From Candidatus Hadersleviella danica (GTDB taxonomy: Bacteria; Chloroflexota; Anaerolineae; Promineifilales; Promineifilaceae): a stretch of 64,000 nt of DNA. Below the pieces are notes generated by a model, which ran no database searches, was not told the DNA's origin, and worked only from the letters and a program-made list of their open reading frames with translations. The stretch spans positions 1 to 64,000 of the forward strand of contig JADJSZ010000035.1 in NCBI GenBank assembly GCA_016711405.1, read 5' to 3'. The translations under genes were made by a program, and so were the position numbers. Positions within the stretch are counted from its first letter, which is position 1, and every line of letters begins with the position of its first letter. Positions 53,280 to 63,048 of this stretch are shown here, one piece after another.

Positions 53280-54125
53280 ATGCAAGACGTTTTAACAAAG
53301 CTCCAAGCGGCGCAAGCAGAACTCGACCCACAATTCAAAGCACTCAAGAATGTCATGGGTGGCTTGCAAGGAGCCATCCGCCTCGCCAGCGCTGAAAAGG
53401 CGGATGCCTTGCCCATGAACAAGGCGTTGAGCAAGCTGGAAACGGCCGCCTCCCAAGTGCCCAACGAGAGCTTGCAAACGGCCGTGGCCGCCTTTTCGGC
53501 CGCCACCCAAGCCGCTTTGGATGGCCTCGCCTACGACTTTGCCAAAGATTTGCGGGACACCTTTTCTGCACGGGGGCTATCTGTCGAAGGTCGGCCGCCC
53601 ACCCTCACCGTTGGCCTGCTGACCCTCAAGATAGACATCGCCGCCCGCAAGGGTCAATGGTTGTACGGCCGTGAAGCCCTCACCAACCCCATCCCCCTCT
53701 CCCTCGCCGCCATTGTCAAGGCATATGACCAACAAACCAAGCGCATTGCCAACCGCTCCATAGACGGCTCTGCCCTGTTACAAGAAATTTACAAGGCGTG
53801 GAGCGATTTAATCGCCGAAAAAGCACGGCGACCCGCAGGCGGCCGTCTCAACCTCATCGAAGTCTACGCCAAACTCGTCCTCAATCGGCAATCGGCCCGC
53901 TTTTGGAACGCCCCCACCCGCAACACCTTCAAGGATTACGAACGGGAACTGTTTGTGCGCGATTTGGTTCTGCTCCAAGAGAACGGCCACACCCAACTCA
54001 CGGCCGATGGCGAAACCCGCCAACTCCGCCTCGGCGTAGCCACCAAAGCCCAAGCCGACCAAGCCAGCCGTAGCCTCTGGCTCCCCAACGCCAACGAATA
54101 CTACAGCGACATCACCTTCGATTAG
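53280..54125 (+). CDS. Unknown 281-residue protein preceding BrxD-like genes
   Basis: The sequence starts MQDVLTKLQAAQAELDPQFKALKNVMGGLQ. The N-terminal half is helical and Ala/Gln-rich. The middle (GLSVEGRPPTLTVGLLTLKIDIAARKGQWLYGREAL) looks like a beta-rich core. The C-terminal part (LNLIEVYAKLVLNRQSARFWNAPTRNTFKDYERELFVRDLVLLQENG) is mixed. There is no signal peptide or membrane segment. I recognise no family. It is in line with two ATPase genes and a helicase gene on the same strand, so membership of one functional module is plausible. Its TAG stop lies at the edge of a TTAGTGG array. Confidence 0.7.
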   Translation: MQDVLTKLQAAQAELDPQFKALKNVMGGLQGAIRLASAEKADALPMNKALSKLETAASQVPNESLQTAVAAFSAATQAALDGLAYDFAKDLRDTFSARGLSVEGRPPTLTVGLLTLKIDIAARKGQWLYGREALTNPIPLSLAAIVKAYDQQTKRIANRSIDGSALLQEIYKAWSDLIAEKARRPAGGRLNLIEVYAKLVLNRQSARFWNAPTRNTFKDYERELFVRDLVLLQENGHTQLTADGETRQLRLGVATKAQADQASRSLWLPNANEYYSDITFD

Positions 54126-54156
54126 TGGTTAGTGGCGAGTGGTTAGTGGCTAGTGG
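54122..54156. repeat. TTAGTGG heptad array
   Basis: Units GATTAGTGGTTAGTGGCGAG then TGGTTAGTGGCTAGTGG start at the stop codon of the 281-aa gene. A pyrimidine-rich stretch leads to the next start. Confidence 0.75.
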
Positions 54157-54213
54157 ACAATCCCCTCTGCTCCTCCGCTCCTCTGCCCCCCCTCTCTTCC
54201 TCCCCTTCCTCCT

Positions 54214-55497
54214 ATGACCCCCCTCTCCCGCCCCCTCGCCCGGCACATTGTAGAAACATTGGGCAGTTTTGGCACACCACCCACCCGTGGCGTGCAACAT
54301 TTTAACGTCGGCAACCAATCCATCTTGCAAGCCATAGACAAGTTTTACCTCTCCTCCTACCTGCAAGATGGGGGCGCGGCCTACAAAATGGTCATCGGCG
54401 ACTACGGCAGTGGCAAATCCCACTTTTTGTATTGCCTGCGCGATATGGCATGGGAGCGCAACTTCGCCGTGGCCAAAGTAGACCTCAGCCCAATCGAAAC
54501 CCCCTACAACGACCAGAAAAAGGTGTACGAGGCCGTCGCCCAAAACATCATCTGGCACGAGGCCGAAGCGAGTTTTAGCGACGAAACGGGTTTGCTCCGC
54601 TTTTTGCAGGGCACATTGGCGCGGGTGGTGGATGGGGATGATTGGGGGCTGGAAATGTTGGCCAATCCGCTCTACAGGGGGCTGATTGACACACTGGAGG
54701 CCACGGCCGTAGACAGCCCTGCCTACCAAACGGCCGTCATCGCCTACTTCGACAGCCTTCTGCGCGACCAAGAAGAGCGGCTCGACACCCTCGGCCGTTG
54801 GCTGATGGGCGAATCCACCAGCCCCGCCGACACCAAAATCCTGCGCGAAGTGGGCGTGACGGGCAAAATCAACAAGGGCAACGCCTTCCGCATGTTGCGC
54901 TCCCTCTGCCAAGTCATCCGCGCCCTCTCCTACAGCGGCCTCCTCTTGCTCTTTGACGAGGTAGACCGCATGGCCAGCGTCGGCGGCCGTGCTGAAAAAT
55001 TGGCCACCGACACCCTGCGCGAAGTGATAGACCGCACCCGCGAAGATTTGCCCGGTGCGATGTTCGTCTACGCCGTGCCCCCCCAATTTATTAACGATGT
55101 CGTGCCCAAATACCCCGCCCTGCAACAGCGGGTGCGCGCCCCCGGCCGTTTCAGCCACATCAACCACTTCAGCCCCCTCATCAGCCTCGACCACCTCGAT
55201 ATGGACGAGAACGACCTGATGCTGGGCATTGGCGAAAAGCTCATCCCCATCTATGAAACAGCCTTTGATGTGCAACTCGACCACACCATCCAACGCGCCA
55301 ACGCCGTCATTTTGGCCGATGTAGCACGGGATGTCTTTTTGGATGTCAGCCACCGCCGGCTGTTTGTCAAATCGTTTGTGGTGGAGCTGGCTCGGCAAGC
55401 ACACGGCCGCCAACACACCATCACCGAAGCGGAAGCGCAAGCCATTTTGCGCGGCCAAGTAGACGATTTGGCGGGCGGGGAAACACCACCCTTTTAA
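54214..55497 (+). CDS. BrxD-like ATPase 1 (DUF2791/BREX ATP-binding family)
   Basis: The 427-residue ATPase has PTRGVQHFNVGNQSILQAI ahead of Walker A GDYGSGKSH (62-70), Walker B LLLLFDEVDRM near 245-250, and a RAPGRFSHINHFSPL segment. This matches the DUF2791 family, whose members include BrxD of type 2 BREX phage defence. It is intact. It precedes a second, diverged member and an Lhr-like helicase, as brxD precedes brxHI. No pglX methylase or pglZ phosphatase lies in the window, so full BREX is not shown. The protein is cytoplasmic. Confidence 0.82.
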   Translation: MTPLSRPLARHIVETLGSFGTPPTRGVQHFNVGNQSILQAIDKFYLSSYLQDGGAAYKMVIGDYGSGKSHFLYCLRDMAWERNFAVAKVDLSPIETPYNDQKKVYEAVAQNIIWHEAEASFSDETGLLRFLQGTLARVVDGDDWGLEMLANPLYRGLIDTLEATAVDSPAYQTAVIAYFDSLLRDQEERLDTLGRWLMGESTSPADTKILREVGVTGKINKGNAFRMLRSLCQVIRALSYSGLLLLFDEVDRMASVGGRAEKLATDTLREVIDRTREDLPGAMFVYAVPPQFINDVVPKYPALQQRVRAPGRFSHINHFSPLISLDHLDMDENDLMLGIGEKLIPIYETAFDVQLDHTIQRANAVILADVARDVFLDVSHRRLFVKSFVVELARQAHGRQHTITEAEAQAILRGQVDDLAGGETPPF

Positions 55498-55499
55498 AT

Positions 55500-55578
55500 T
55501 GTGAATGGTGAATGGGGAATTTTTAATGGTTAATGGCCTCATTCACAATTCACAATTATCCATTCACCATTCACAATT
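55500..55578. repeat. GTGAATG heptad inverted repeat
   Basis: GTGAATGGTGAATGGGGAAT and TTTTTAATGGTTAATGG are followed by CATTCACAATTCACAATTAT and CCATTCACCATTCACAATT. It forms a near-complete hairpin between the two ATPase genes, ending at the CCCATG start. Confidence 0.85.
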
Positions 55579-55581
55579 CCC

Positions 55582-56970
55582 ATGATTGGACAGCAAGTTG
55601 AACACCCCCAGTTTGGGGCAGGGCAAGTCGTGGCCATTTACCGCAACGGGGCGGAATGGCTGGTGCGCTTCGAGAACGGCTTGCGCTTTCGTCGGCCGCG
55701 CACCGAGTTTGAGAACGGCCGTGCCCCTGCCCCCCACAGCCCCATCCCCCACTCGCTGTACCAGCCCCCGCCCCCCATGCCCCCCGACCAGCGCGAGGCG
55801 CGTCACCTTATCGAGGCGTTGCGCCTTGGCATTGCCCCGCCGAGCATGTTTCGGAGTTGACGGTGAACTTAGAGGCTGAGAAAGCAAGCCTTGTGCAGGC
55901 ACACACGACAGCCACCAGCAGGGTGGCGCAGTGCGGGCAGTGGTGGGGGAATATGGGTTTGGCAAAAGCCACATGGTGGAGTTGGCCACCCAAGAGGCGT
56001 TGACCCGCAATTTTTTGGTGGCCACCATCAGCCTCGACTTGCAAGAGTTGCCCCCCCATCGGCCGTTTGCCATCTACCAAGAGGCTCTGCGCCACCTGCG
56101 CTACCCCGACACCGACGAGCGCGGACTACGGCCGTTGCTCGAAAAAACGGCCGCCCTCCCCCACGCCGTCACCCATTTCCACGAAAACGCCCCCACCCCC
56201 AACGACCCACTGGCCGTGGGCTTAGAAAAATTCGCCAGCATCACCTCCTCCCGCCAGCGGGGGGCATGGGCCACTTGGCTGATGGGCGGCAAGCGCACCC
56301 CCAGCATGGCCAAAGGGTTTTCGGCGGCCAACAAATTCCCTTCGATTTACACCGTGGGGCACAATGCGCGGCAGATTGCCTATTTGTTCACGGCCGTGTC
56401 CGCCCTCGCCCGCCTCGCCAACTACAGCGGCCTGTGCCTGCTGGTAGACGAGGCCGAGAGCTACGCTTTGTTGGCGAGGCATCAACGGCCGAAAGCCTCC
56501 CTCTTCTTCCAAGCGCTCATCTACGCCGCCCTGCGCGGCCAACAAACCAAACTGGCCGAGCGGGATTTTCCCCAGCACCGCTGGCGCGAATACCCCCTCG
56601 CCTACGACAACGGCCAATCCTTCTTTTTCCTCTTTACCGTCACCTACAGCGACAACCGCTTGCCTTTGTCGGATTGGCTGACCAAGGAGCAAATCTTCAA
56701 CCTTGCCCCTGTGGCCGACCCGCAAGAGATTGGCCAATTATTGCAACGCATTTTGGGCTACCATGCCCAAGCGTATGGGTACGAACCCGCCGATCGGCAG
56801 GGGCAAATACAGGGGCGCGGCCGAGTTGCTCGCCCAAGGGATTGCGCCACGGCCGTCTCTCCATGCGCTCCTGCATCCGCATGGCCGTGGAGCTATACGA
56901 TTTGCTCTACCTGCACCCCGAGTACGAGGTCGCCATTTTGTTGGATGAGTTGCGGACGCAGGTGCAGTGA
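55582..56970 (+). CDS. BrxD-like ATPase 2 (DUF2791) with N-terminal SH3-like part, frameshifted
   Basis: The merged product has about 460 residues. The N-terminus (GQQVEHPQFGAGQVVAIYRNGAEWLVRFENG) resembles the small beta-barrel found in UvrD/CarD-like helicase partners. REARHLIEALRLGIAPPEHVSELTVNLE leads to Walker A GEYGFGKSH, then LCLLVDEAESY (Walker B) and a C-terminal RMAVELYDLLYLHPEYEVAILLDEL. Frame breaks occur near 55845, 55925, 56800 and 56850. The family is as for the neighbour. A pair of different DUF2791 ATPases beside one helicase suggests a heteromeric machine. The number of breaks leaves open a real pseudogene. Confidence 0.72.
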
Positions 56971-56973
56971 GAA

Positions 56974-57058
56974 GTGAAAGGTGAAAAGTAAAAGGTGAAA
57001 AGTGAAAAGTAGCCTAACCAGCACCCCACTTTTTATTTCTCACTTCTCACTTTTTACT
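56974..57058. repeat. GTGAAAA heptad inverted repeat
   Basis: GTGAAAG, GTGAAAA, GTAAAAG, GTGAAAA and GTGAAAA are followed by CACTTTTTATTTCTCACTTC and TCACTTTTTAC. It fills the gap before the helicase gene. Confidence 0.82.
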
Positions 57059-57070
57059 CCCTCCCCCCCC

Positions 57071-59126
57071 ATGCTCACCCCCTACCAAGTTAAGGCGCTG
57101 ATACCGCGCACGTGGCCGCTATTTTTTGCGCGGCACGGCCGTTTTACGCCCGTGCAAGAGGTGGCCATTCCCCCCATCATGGCGGGGCACGACACCTTGG
57201 TCACAGCCGCCACGGCCGCTGGCAAAACCGAAGCGGTGATTGCCCCCTTGCTGGAGCGGTGGTGGGAGCACGCCCAAGAGAGCCAACTCACCATCCTGTA
57301 CATTTGCCCCACCCGCGCCCTTGTGCGCGACTTGGCCGAACGGCTCCAACCCCTGCTGGCCAATACGGCCGTTAAACTAGCCACCAAAACAGGTGATTTC
57401 GCCCCCCTGAGTAGCCAACGGCCGCCCAGCATCTTGCTCACCACCCCCGAATCGGCCGATTCCCTGCTGACCCGTAGCCCCAAACTGTTTATCACCACCC
57501 GCGCCATTGTGCTGGATGAGATTCACCTGTTCGACAACACGCCACGGGGCGACCATGTGCGCTGTTTACTCGAGCGCATCGAGCGCATTCGCACCTATGC
57601 CCTGCCCAAAGCACGGCCGACCCAGCGCGTGGCCCTTTCGGCCACGGTGTTGGATGCGGCGGGGGTGATGGCGCGTTATTTGGGCGAAACGGCCGACCAT
57701 GTCAGCATCCCCGGTGGCCGACACATTTCGGCCGAAATTCGGCCGCTCTACGATTTGGGCGAATTGGCGGGGGCACTGACAGAACGGGCGGCGCGGAAAA
57801 CATTGCTCTTCTGCAATTCGCGCCACGAAGTTGAAAAAACGGCCGCGTATCTGCGCCAAAAACTGAGCCATCACGCCGAGATTTTTGTGCATTACAGCAC
57901 CTTGGATAGCCAGATGCGACAGGAAGTGGAAGCGCGATTTGCCTCGGCCGCCACGGCCATTTGTGTTTGCACCTCCACGCTGGAATTGGGCATAGACATT
58001 GGCACGGTGGACGATGTGGCTCTGCTCGGCGCACCCGCCGACCTGAACGGCTTTCTCCAGCGTATCGGCCGTGGCGGGCGGCGCACCGAAGAGATGCGCG
58101 TGTTGTGCCTGCCCAAATCCCCCCGCGAATGGGCGCAATTTGAGGCGTTGTTAGCGGTGGCGCAAGGCAGTTGGCCGCTGTCGCTGGCTCACAGCGGCAG
58201 ATGACCCGCCGCTGGAGTTAGAGGAGACGGCCGTCTACGGCTTCCGCCCTTCGGTACTCATCCAGCAAATTTTTAGCCTCATCCGCCAAAGCCCCACGGG
58301 GCAAGTGCGCTTGGCCGATGTGCGCGGCTCATCCCACCTAACCACCGAGGCGGTGCGGAGCATCCTCTCGCAATTGGTGTGGGAGGGGTATTTGCAAGCG
58401 GGGCGGCCGGGGGATTGGGGGGCAGACCCCGCCTTGCAGGAGTTGCTCGACAGGCACGAAATTTACAGCAACATCGGCACAGAGGTGCAGATGACCACGG
58501 CCGTGGATGCCTATTCGGGGCAAGTGTTGGGGCAAACGGAGCGGAGCTACCCCACGGGAGCCGTTTTGCTCTTTGGGGGGCGGCCGATGCGCGTCGTGTG
58601 GCAAGATAAGTACCGCTTTGGGCTAACCCCTGCCCCGCGCACGACGATAGATGATGTGGTGCGTTTTGGCGGGGGCGAAATGGCCATCCCCTTTGTGGTG
58701 GCGCAAGCGGTGGCGCGGGGGCTGGGCATTGCCCCGGCCGAGATGCCGTTTTTGCCTGCGGGTGAGGGGGTTTGGCTCTTCCACTTTTGGGGGACGGTGT
58801 GGGGCAAGTTGCTAGCGGAGCTGTTGTTGGCGCAGGGGGTCATGGCGACCTCGGCCGATGAGTATGCGTTGTATTTGCCGCTGGCCATCCCCGCCCTGCC
58901 CTCGTGGAATGAGGCGGTGGCGCGGCGCGTGGGGCAACGAACGGCCGCCAATTTAGCAGATATGTTGGGGATGGGGCGTTTTCACAGTCTGCTCCCGGCG
59001 GATGTGGCCAGTGCGGCCGTGGTCGGCCTGCTCAATCTGGCGCGGCTCGGCCGTCTCTACCGCGCCACCACCCTCACCCACCGCCCTGAGCTAGGCGAAT
59101 CGCTTACCGCTCTGCACGAGAGCTAA
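57071..59126 (+). CDS. Lhr-like superfamily 2 helicase (BrxHI-like), one frameshift
   Basis: The corrected product has about 684 residues. It has TPVQEVAIPPIMAGHDTLVTAAT, Walker A AAGKTEA (GKT at 51-53), ICPTRALVRDLAERL, the DEIH box VLDEIHLFD near 153, motif III LSATV, LLFCNSRHEVEKTA, STLELGIDIGTVDDVALLG and motif VI QRIGRGGRR. The C-terminal winged-helix and Lhr-specific regions follow the break near 58197. The order resembles Lhr and the BREX helicase BrxHI. It is third in line after the two BrxD-like ATPases. It probably remodels nucleic acid; a defence role is inferred from context only. Confidence 0.85.
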
Positions 59127-59151
59127 GCGAATTGTAACTATTTTGACAATG

Positions 59152-60597
59152 TTACTCGATAGTTGTGAATTTCGAAAAGTTCGAAAAGAAGGTAGAGTCA
59201 TGTGGAAACACCTTGCTTCGCAAAGAGTAAGCGAAAAACCTCATCGACAGATTCACCTGTATTAAGAAGCTCATGAACCATAAGGATGAGAGACTGAACC
59301 AGTGCTTGACTTTGTTGACGACAAACTTCTCCAATGGTTTTGAGGGAAGCACCAAGCCCTTTTGGTGTGACAGTTCAAGGCTATGCAAGTGTAAGAAAGA
59401 ATAAGCCACAAAGACCAGACACCAATGTTTTTGAAAGGCTTCGGCCGTTCGCATGCGATATTCATCCAACCCTAACTGACCTTTGCTGTCCTGATAAAAG
59501 GTTTCTATCGGCCAACGCAGAAGATAGGTTTGAACAATGAGTTCGGCACTCCAATCCAAACGATTAGAGATCAAAATGACAAAATTGCCTTCGAGTTGTG
59601 GGTTATCAAAAGAAATAACGAGACGAACCTTCCCCAGCACGGGAATGGCCAGGTTCCGTGAAAAGCACCAATATGTTTTGTCTTTAACTTGAATTGGCCG
59701 AAATGCTGTTGAAGGAATAAGTGGGACTAGTTCTTCAACTTTGATGTGCGGACTAGGCAGAGAAATGACCTTGCCATCCTCATCTTTCAGAACAAAGCTG
59801 TTGACTTCCAAATTGCGATTCTTCTTGAGGACGCTGATCCAATCTTTTTCGGCTAACTCAATGGCGGTCACAAATTCTTGCGCCAGATACCACCCATCGA
59901 AAAGAACGACCTCAAAAGACAAGTTATGGTCAATCGCTTGCTCGAGTAATATCTTAGCTAAGGTGATTTTGGTTTTAAACTGCTCATGTGCGGCGCGGAA
60001 CTCTTCATCAAGGAGTAACAGAGGAGCGACTTCTTTATGAAATTGTTGGCGCGCCTTCTTGGCCTTTGGAATCTGGCGGTCTGGAAGCAGTTTTTTGACA
60101 AACTCTTCCCAGCGCGTCTGTTCTTCATAGCGGCGATAGATTAAGAAATCAAGGGGAAAGCGAATTTGGCCACACACATAATGGCTGGTCACTAAATTAT
60201 GGCTCAAGGGGTAACGGTCTTCGGCATGATGGTAATGGCGGGCTACATATTCGAACAAATCACCTGCATGTTCACACAAGGTGTCGTCTATGATTAGGGC
60301 GGCCATGTCCCGTCGTCGGCGATATGTTTTAACAGCCTCCTTCATTTGCTGTACCCGTCGGTCATTAATCTGCTTTTGTTGCCATGGTGATTCTGAAAAG
60401 AAGCGACTGAGGTTGGTTTTATCCGCACTTTCCAAAAGGCAACGGGCTATGTTGGCCATGCTCTTGTTTTCTAACACCATCAAGCCTGTCAGGTAATTCC
60501 GAAAGTGGTTGAATTGACGGCAATCTTTGAAGCAAGACCGAAATTCGTCACCATATTTCAAAACGATAGGTGTTGGTTGAACAATGGGCAACTGCAT
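59152..60597 (-). CDS. IS701/IS4-like DDE transposase
   Basis: The transposase has 481 residues and is complete. It shows FNHFRNYLTGLMVLENKSMANIARCL at the N-terminus, the first acidic residue in LIIDDTLCEHAG, the second in VVLFDGWYLAQEF, and the third in LRWPIETFYQDSKGQLGLDEYRMR (Y-2-E region typical of IS4/IS701). The protein cuts and joins the element ends. The TAA stop lies in the outermost bases of the left inverted repeat. The start follows TTCAGGAGAGAAC on the minus strand (GGAG Shine-Dalgarno). Confidence 0.92.
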   Translation of the reverse strand: MQLPIVQPTPIVLKYGDEFRSCFKDCRQFNHFRNYLTGLMVLENKSMANIARCLLESADKTNLSRFFSESPWQQKQINDRRVQQMKEAVKTYRRRRDMAALIIDDTLCEHAGDLFEYVARHYHHAEDRYPLSHNLVTSHYVCGQIRFPLDFLIYRRYEEQTRWEEFVKKLLPDRQIPKAKKARQQFHKEVAPLLLLDEEFRAAHEQFKTKITLAKILLEQAIDHNLSFEVVLFDGWYLAQEFVTAIELAEKDWISVLKKNRNLEVNSFVLKDEDGKVISLPSPHIKVEELVPLIPSTAFRPIQVKDKTYWCFSRNLAIPVLGKVRLVISFDNPQLEGNFVILISNRLDWSAELIVQTYLLRWPIETFYQDSKGQLGLDEYRMRTAEAFQKHWCLVFVAYSFLHLHSLELSHQKGLVLPSKPLEKFVVNKVKHWFSLSSLWFMSFLIQVNLSMRFFAYSLRSKVFPHDSTFFSNFSKFTTIE

Positions 60598-60678
60598 TTT
60601 GTTCTCTCCTGAAGCAATTTTGGATCCTCTTTTTTACTTCAGATTTTCTATCCAACAAAATTCACAACTATCGAGTAA
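59152..60678 (-). mobile_element. IS701-like insertion sequence
   Basis: Perfect 21-bp terminal inverted repeats lie at 59152-59172 and 60658-60678 (TTACTCGATAGTTGTGAATT plus T). One transposase gene lies inside, and its stop codon is within the left repeat. No matching direct target duplication is visible beside the repeats. It lacks the heptads and is poorer in GC and CGGCCG than the flanks, which fits recent arrival. Confidence 0.92.
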
Positions 60679-60692
60679 AGGATAAAAGAACT

Positions 60693-62971
60693 ATGAATTG
60701 GAAAATAGGTTTGTTTTTAACCACCCTGTTGGCTTTGATAGGGTGGGCAACTTTTCCCAGTGGCACTACCCTAGCCAAATGGTGGCAAGGGCGTTCGTCG
60801 GCTGGTCTACCTGCCCAGACTGGCGACCCACAACCAGCCACTCCGCAAGATGTTCTCGTCCAAACGGCCTATGCTACACTCAGCACGGCCGTGCGCGACC
60901 TGCCCCCCGCCGATTTGAGCGAACTCGACCCTCGCCTCGACCGCGAAATCAACCCCCGCCTGAGTTTATTCACCCGCTCGAGGTTGAAGTGACTGAGGGG
61001 CTGGACCCCTGCTGGCCATTCAAGCCGCCAGCCATGCCCCCGCCGCCCCAACGCCTTTGGCACCCCTGCTCAACTTTGAGGCGCAAGGCTACTCATTTGT
61101 CCAACCACCCGACACCGTCGGCGAGGTGGGTCTCAACCACTACATCCACATGATTAACGGCAGTGGCGGAACCCAAATGCACATCTACAACAAGAGTGGG
61201 GTGCAACTTGGTAACACCATCATCGTTCAGGATTTGGGCAGTGGCGGGTGTACCAATGGCGCAGGCGACCCGATTGTGCTGTTCGACCATCTGGCCAACC
61301 GCTGGATGATTAGCGAATTTTCGGGGTCAACCGATGCCCTTTGCGTTTATGTTTCACAAACGGCCGACCCCACAGGCAGTTGGTACGCCTACCAATTCAA
61401 CACTCCCTAACTTCCCCGACTACCCCAAATACAGCGTCTGGCCTGATGGTTATTATGTGACCACCAACGAAAATAATATCCCAGCTATGTATGCCTTTGA
61501 GCGAGAGGCCATGCTCACAGGTGCACCTGCAGACATGGTTCGCCTTGGTGCCCCTGCCTTGGCTGGCTTTGGCTTCCAAGCTTTCACCCCAGCCGATTTA
61601 GATGGGCCAGCCCCACCGACCAACAGCCTCGCCCTCTTCATGCGCCACCGCGACGATGAAGTTCACAACGAGGGAAGTAACAATCCCAGCCAAGATTACC
61701 TCGAGATTTGGCAATTTGCAGTGGATTGGACAACGCCTGCCAACTCCACCTTCACCAAGCTCCAAGATGTGGCCACGGCCGAATTCAGCTCCGATTTGTG
61801 CGGCCTGACCAGCTATTCCTGTATTGCCCAGCCCAGTGGTGGCATTCCCCTCGACCCCCTGCGCGAGGTGATTATGTGGCGTTTGCAATACCGCAACTTC
61901 GGCACCCACCAGAGCCTTGTCGGCAACCATGCCACCGATGTGGATGGCACCGACCGCGCTGGGGTGCGTTGGTTTGAGTTGCGCCGCACCAGCGGGGCAT
62001 GGAGTTTGTACCAACAGGGAACCTATGCCCCCAGCGACGGCCTCAGTCGCTGGATGGGAGCGATTGCGATGGACGGCGATGGCAACATGGCTCTGGGCTA
62101 CAATGTCTCCAGCACCTCGCTCCACCCCAGTTTGCGCTACGCGGGGCGGCTGGCGACCGATACCTTGGGCACATTGCCCCACGGCGAATACAACATTGTG
62201 ACGGGGGCAGGGGTCAACACGGCCGAACGCTACGGCGATTACAGCGCCATGAGCGTAGACCCCGCCGACGATTGCACCTTCTGGTTTACAGGGCAATACA
62301 ACCCCACCAGCCAGTGGAGTACGCGCATTGCCACCTTTAAGTTCGACAGTTGTGGGGTTCCCATTGGGCCACTCGATGAGGTGGCTTACCTACCTTTGGT
62401 GATGCGCCCTGCCGCCCCACCACCACCTCCTCCGCCTACGATTCCCACTGTGCTTAATGGGAATTTTGAAAGCGGCCCTGATGGCAATTGGGCCGAATCT
62501 TCCTCCAATGGGCCCGACCTCGTCACCAATGTTTTACCAGCAACCCTAACCCCTCGTTCGGGCAGTTGGGTGGCTTGGCTAGGTGGGATAGATAATGAAA
62601 CCAGCGAACTTTCCCAAGCATTTACCTTGCCCAGTTCTCCCGCCCTCTACCTCAACTTCTATTACCGCATTGGTTCGCAGGATTTATGCGATTATGACGA
62701 TGCGGTTATCTATGTCGGAGCCTCGGCCGTAGCTAGTTTCGAGTTATGCGAGGACAACAACAGTGCCAATTGGGTTGGCGACAGCCTCAACATGGCTCCT
62801 TACGCGGGGCAAACGGTCACTGTTCGCTTTACTACAGTCACCGATAGCACAAATCTGAGCAGCTTTTTCATAGATGATGTGGCCTTCTCCACCACCCCCT
62901 TGGCGGATGCCGAAATGCAACGCCAGCCGGGAGGGGCATACGGACAAGCGAAATCAGCTATCGGCCGTTAG
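60693..62971 (+). CDS. Large secreted protein with C-terminal carbohydrate-binding-like domain, frameshifted
   Basis: The merged product has about 755 residues. A signal peptide (MNWKIGLFLTTLLALIGWAT) is followed by a short linker and a large beta-propeller-like body: FVQPPDTVGEVGLNHYIHMINGS, IVLFDHLANRWMISEFSG, DYPKYSVWPDGYYVTTNE, SRWMGAIAMDGDGNMALGY and NTAERYGDYSAMSVDP. A Pro-rich hinge (APPPPPPP) and a C-terminal jelly-roll-like domain (NGNFESGPDGNWAESSS..ALYLNFYYRI) close it. Frame breaks lie near 60975-61000 and 61408. The start is only 14 bp from the IS701-like end, so the insertion sits in its promoter region. It is exported; the substrate is unknown. Confidence 0.75.
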
Positions 62972-63007
62972 CTCCCTAGGTTCGGTTGACATTTAAGTCG
63001 TGAACTC

Positions 63008-63042
63008 AGGTGCGACGCACTTTTTAGAAGTGCGTCGCACCT
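63008..63042. terminator. Bidirectional hairpin terminator
   Basis: A 15-bp stem (63008-63022 with 63028-63042, AGGTGCGACGCACTT) has a 5-nt loop and lies between convergent genes. The T-run is only partial, so its strength is uncertain. Confidence 0.7.
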
Positions 63043-63048
63043 CGGCTC

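Noticed and set aside
54112..55542. Long minus-strand reading frame opposite the first BrxD-like ATPase
   Set aside because: It mirrors codon bias of the real plus-strand gene, which has Walker motifs. No family features appear on the minus strand.
54214..59126. Complete type 2 BREX system
   Set aside because: Only BrxD-like and BrxHI-like proteins are present; PglX, PglZ, PglW and PglY are missing in the window.
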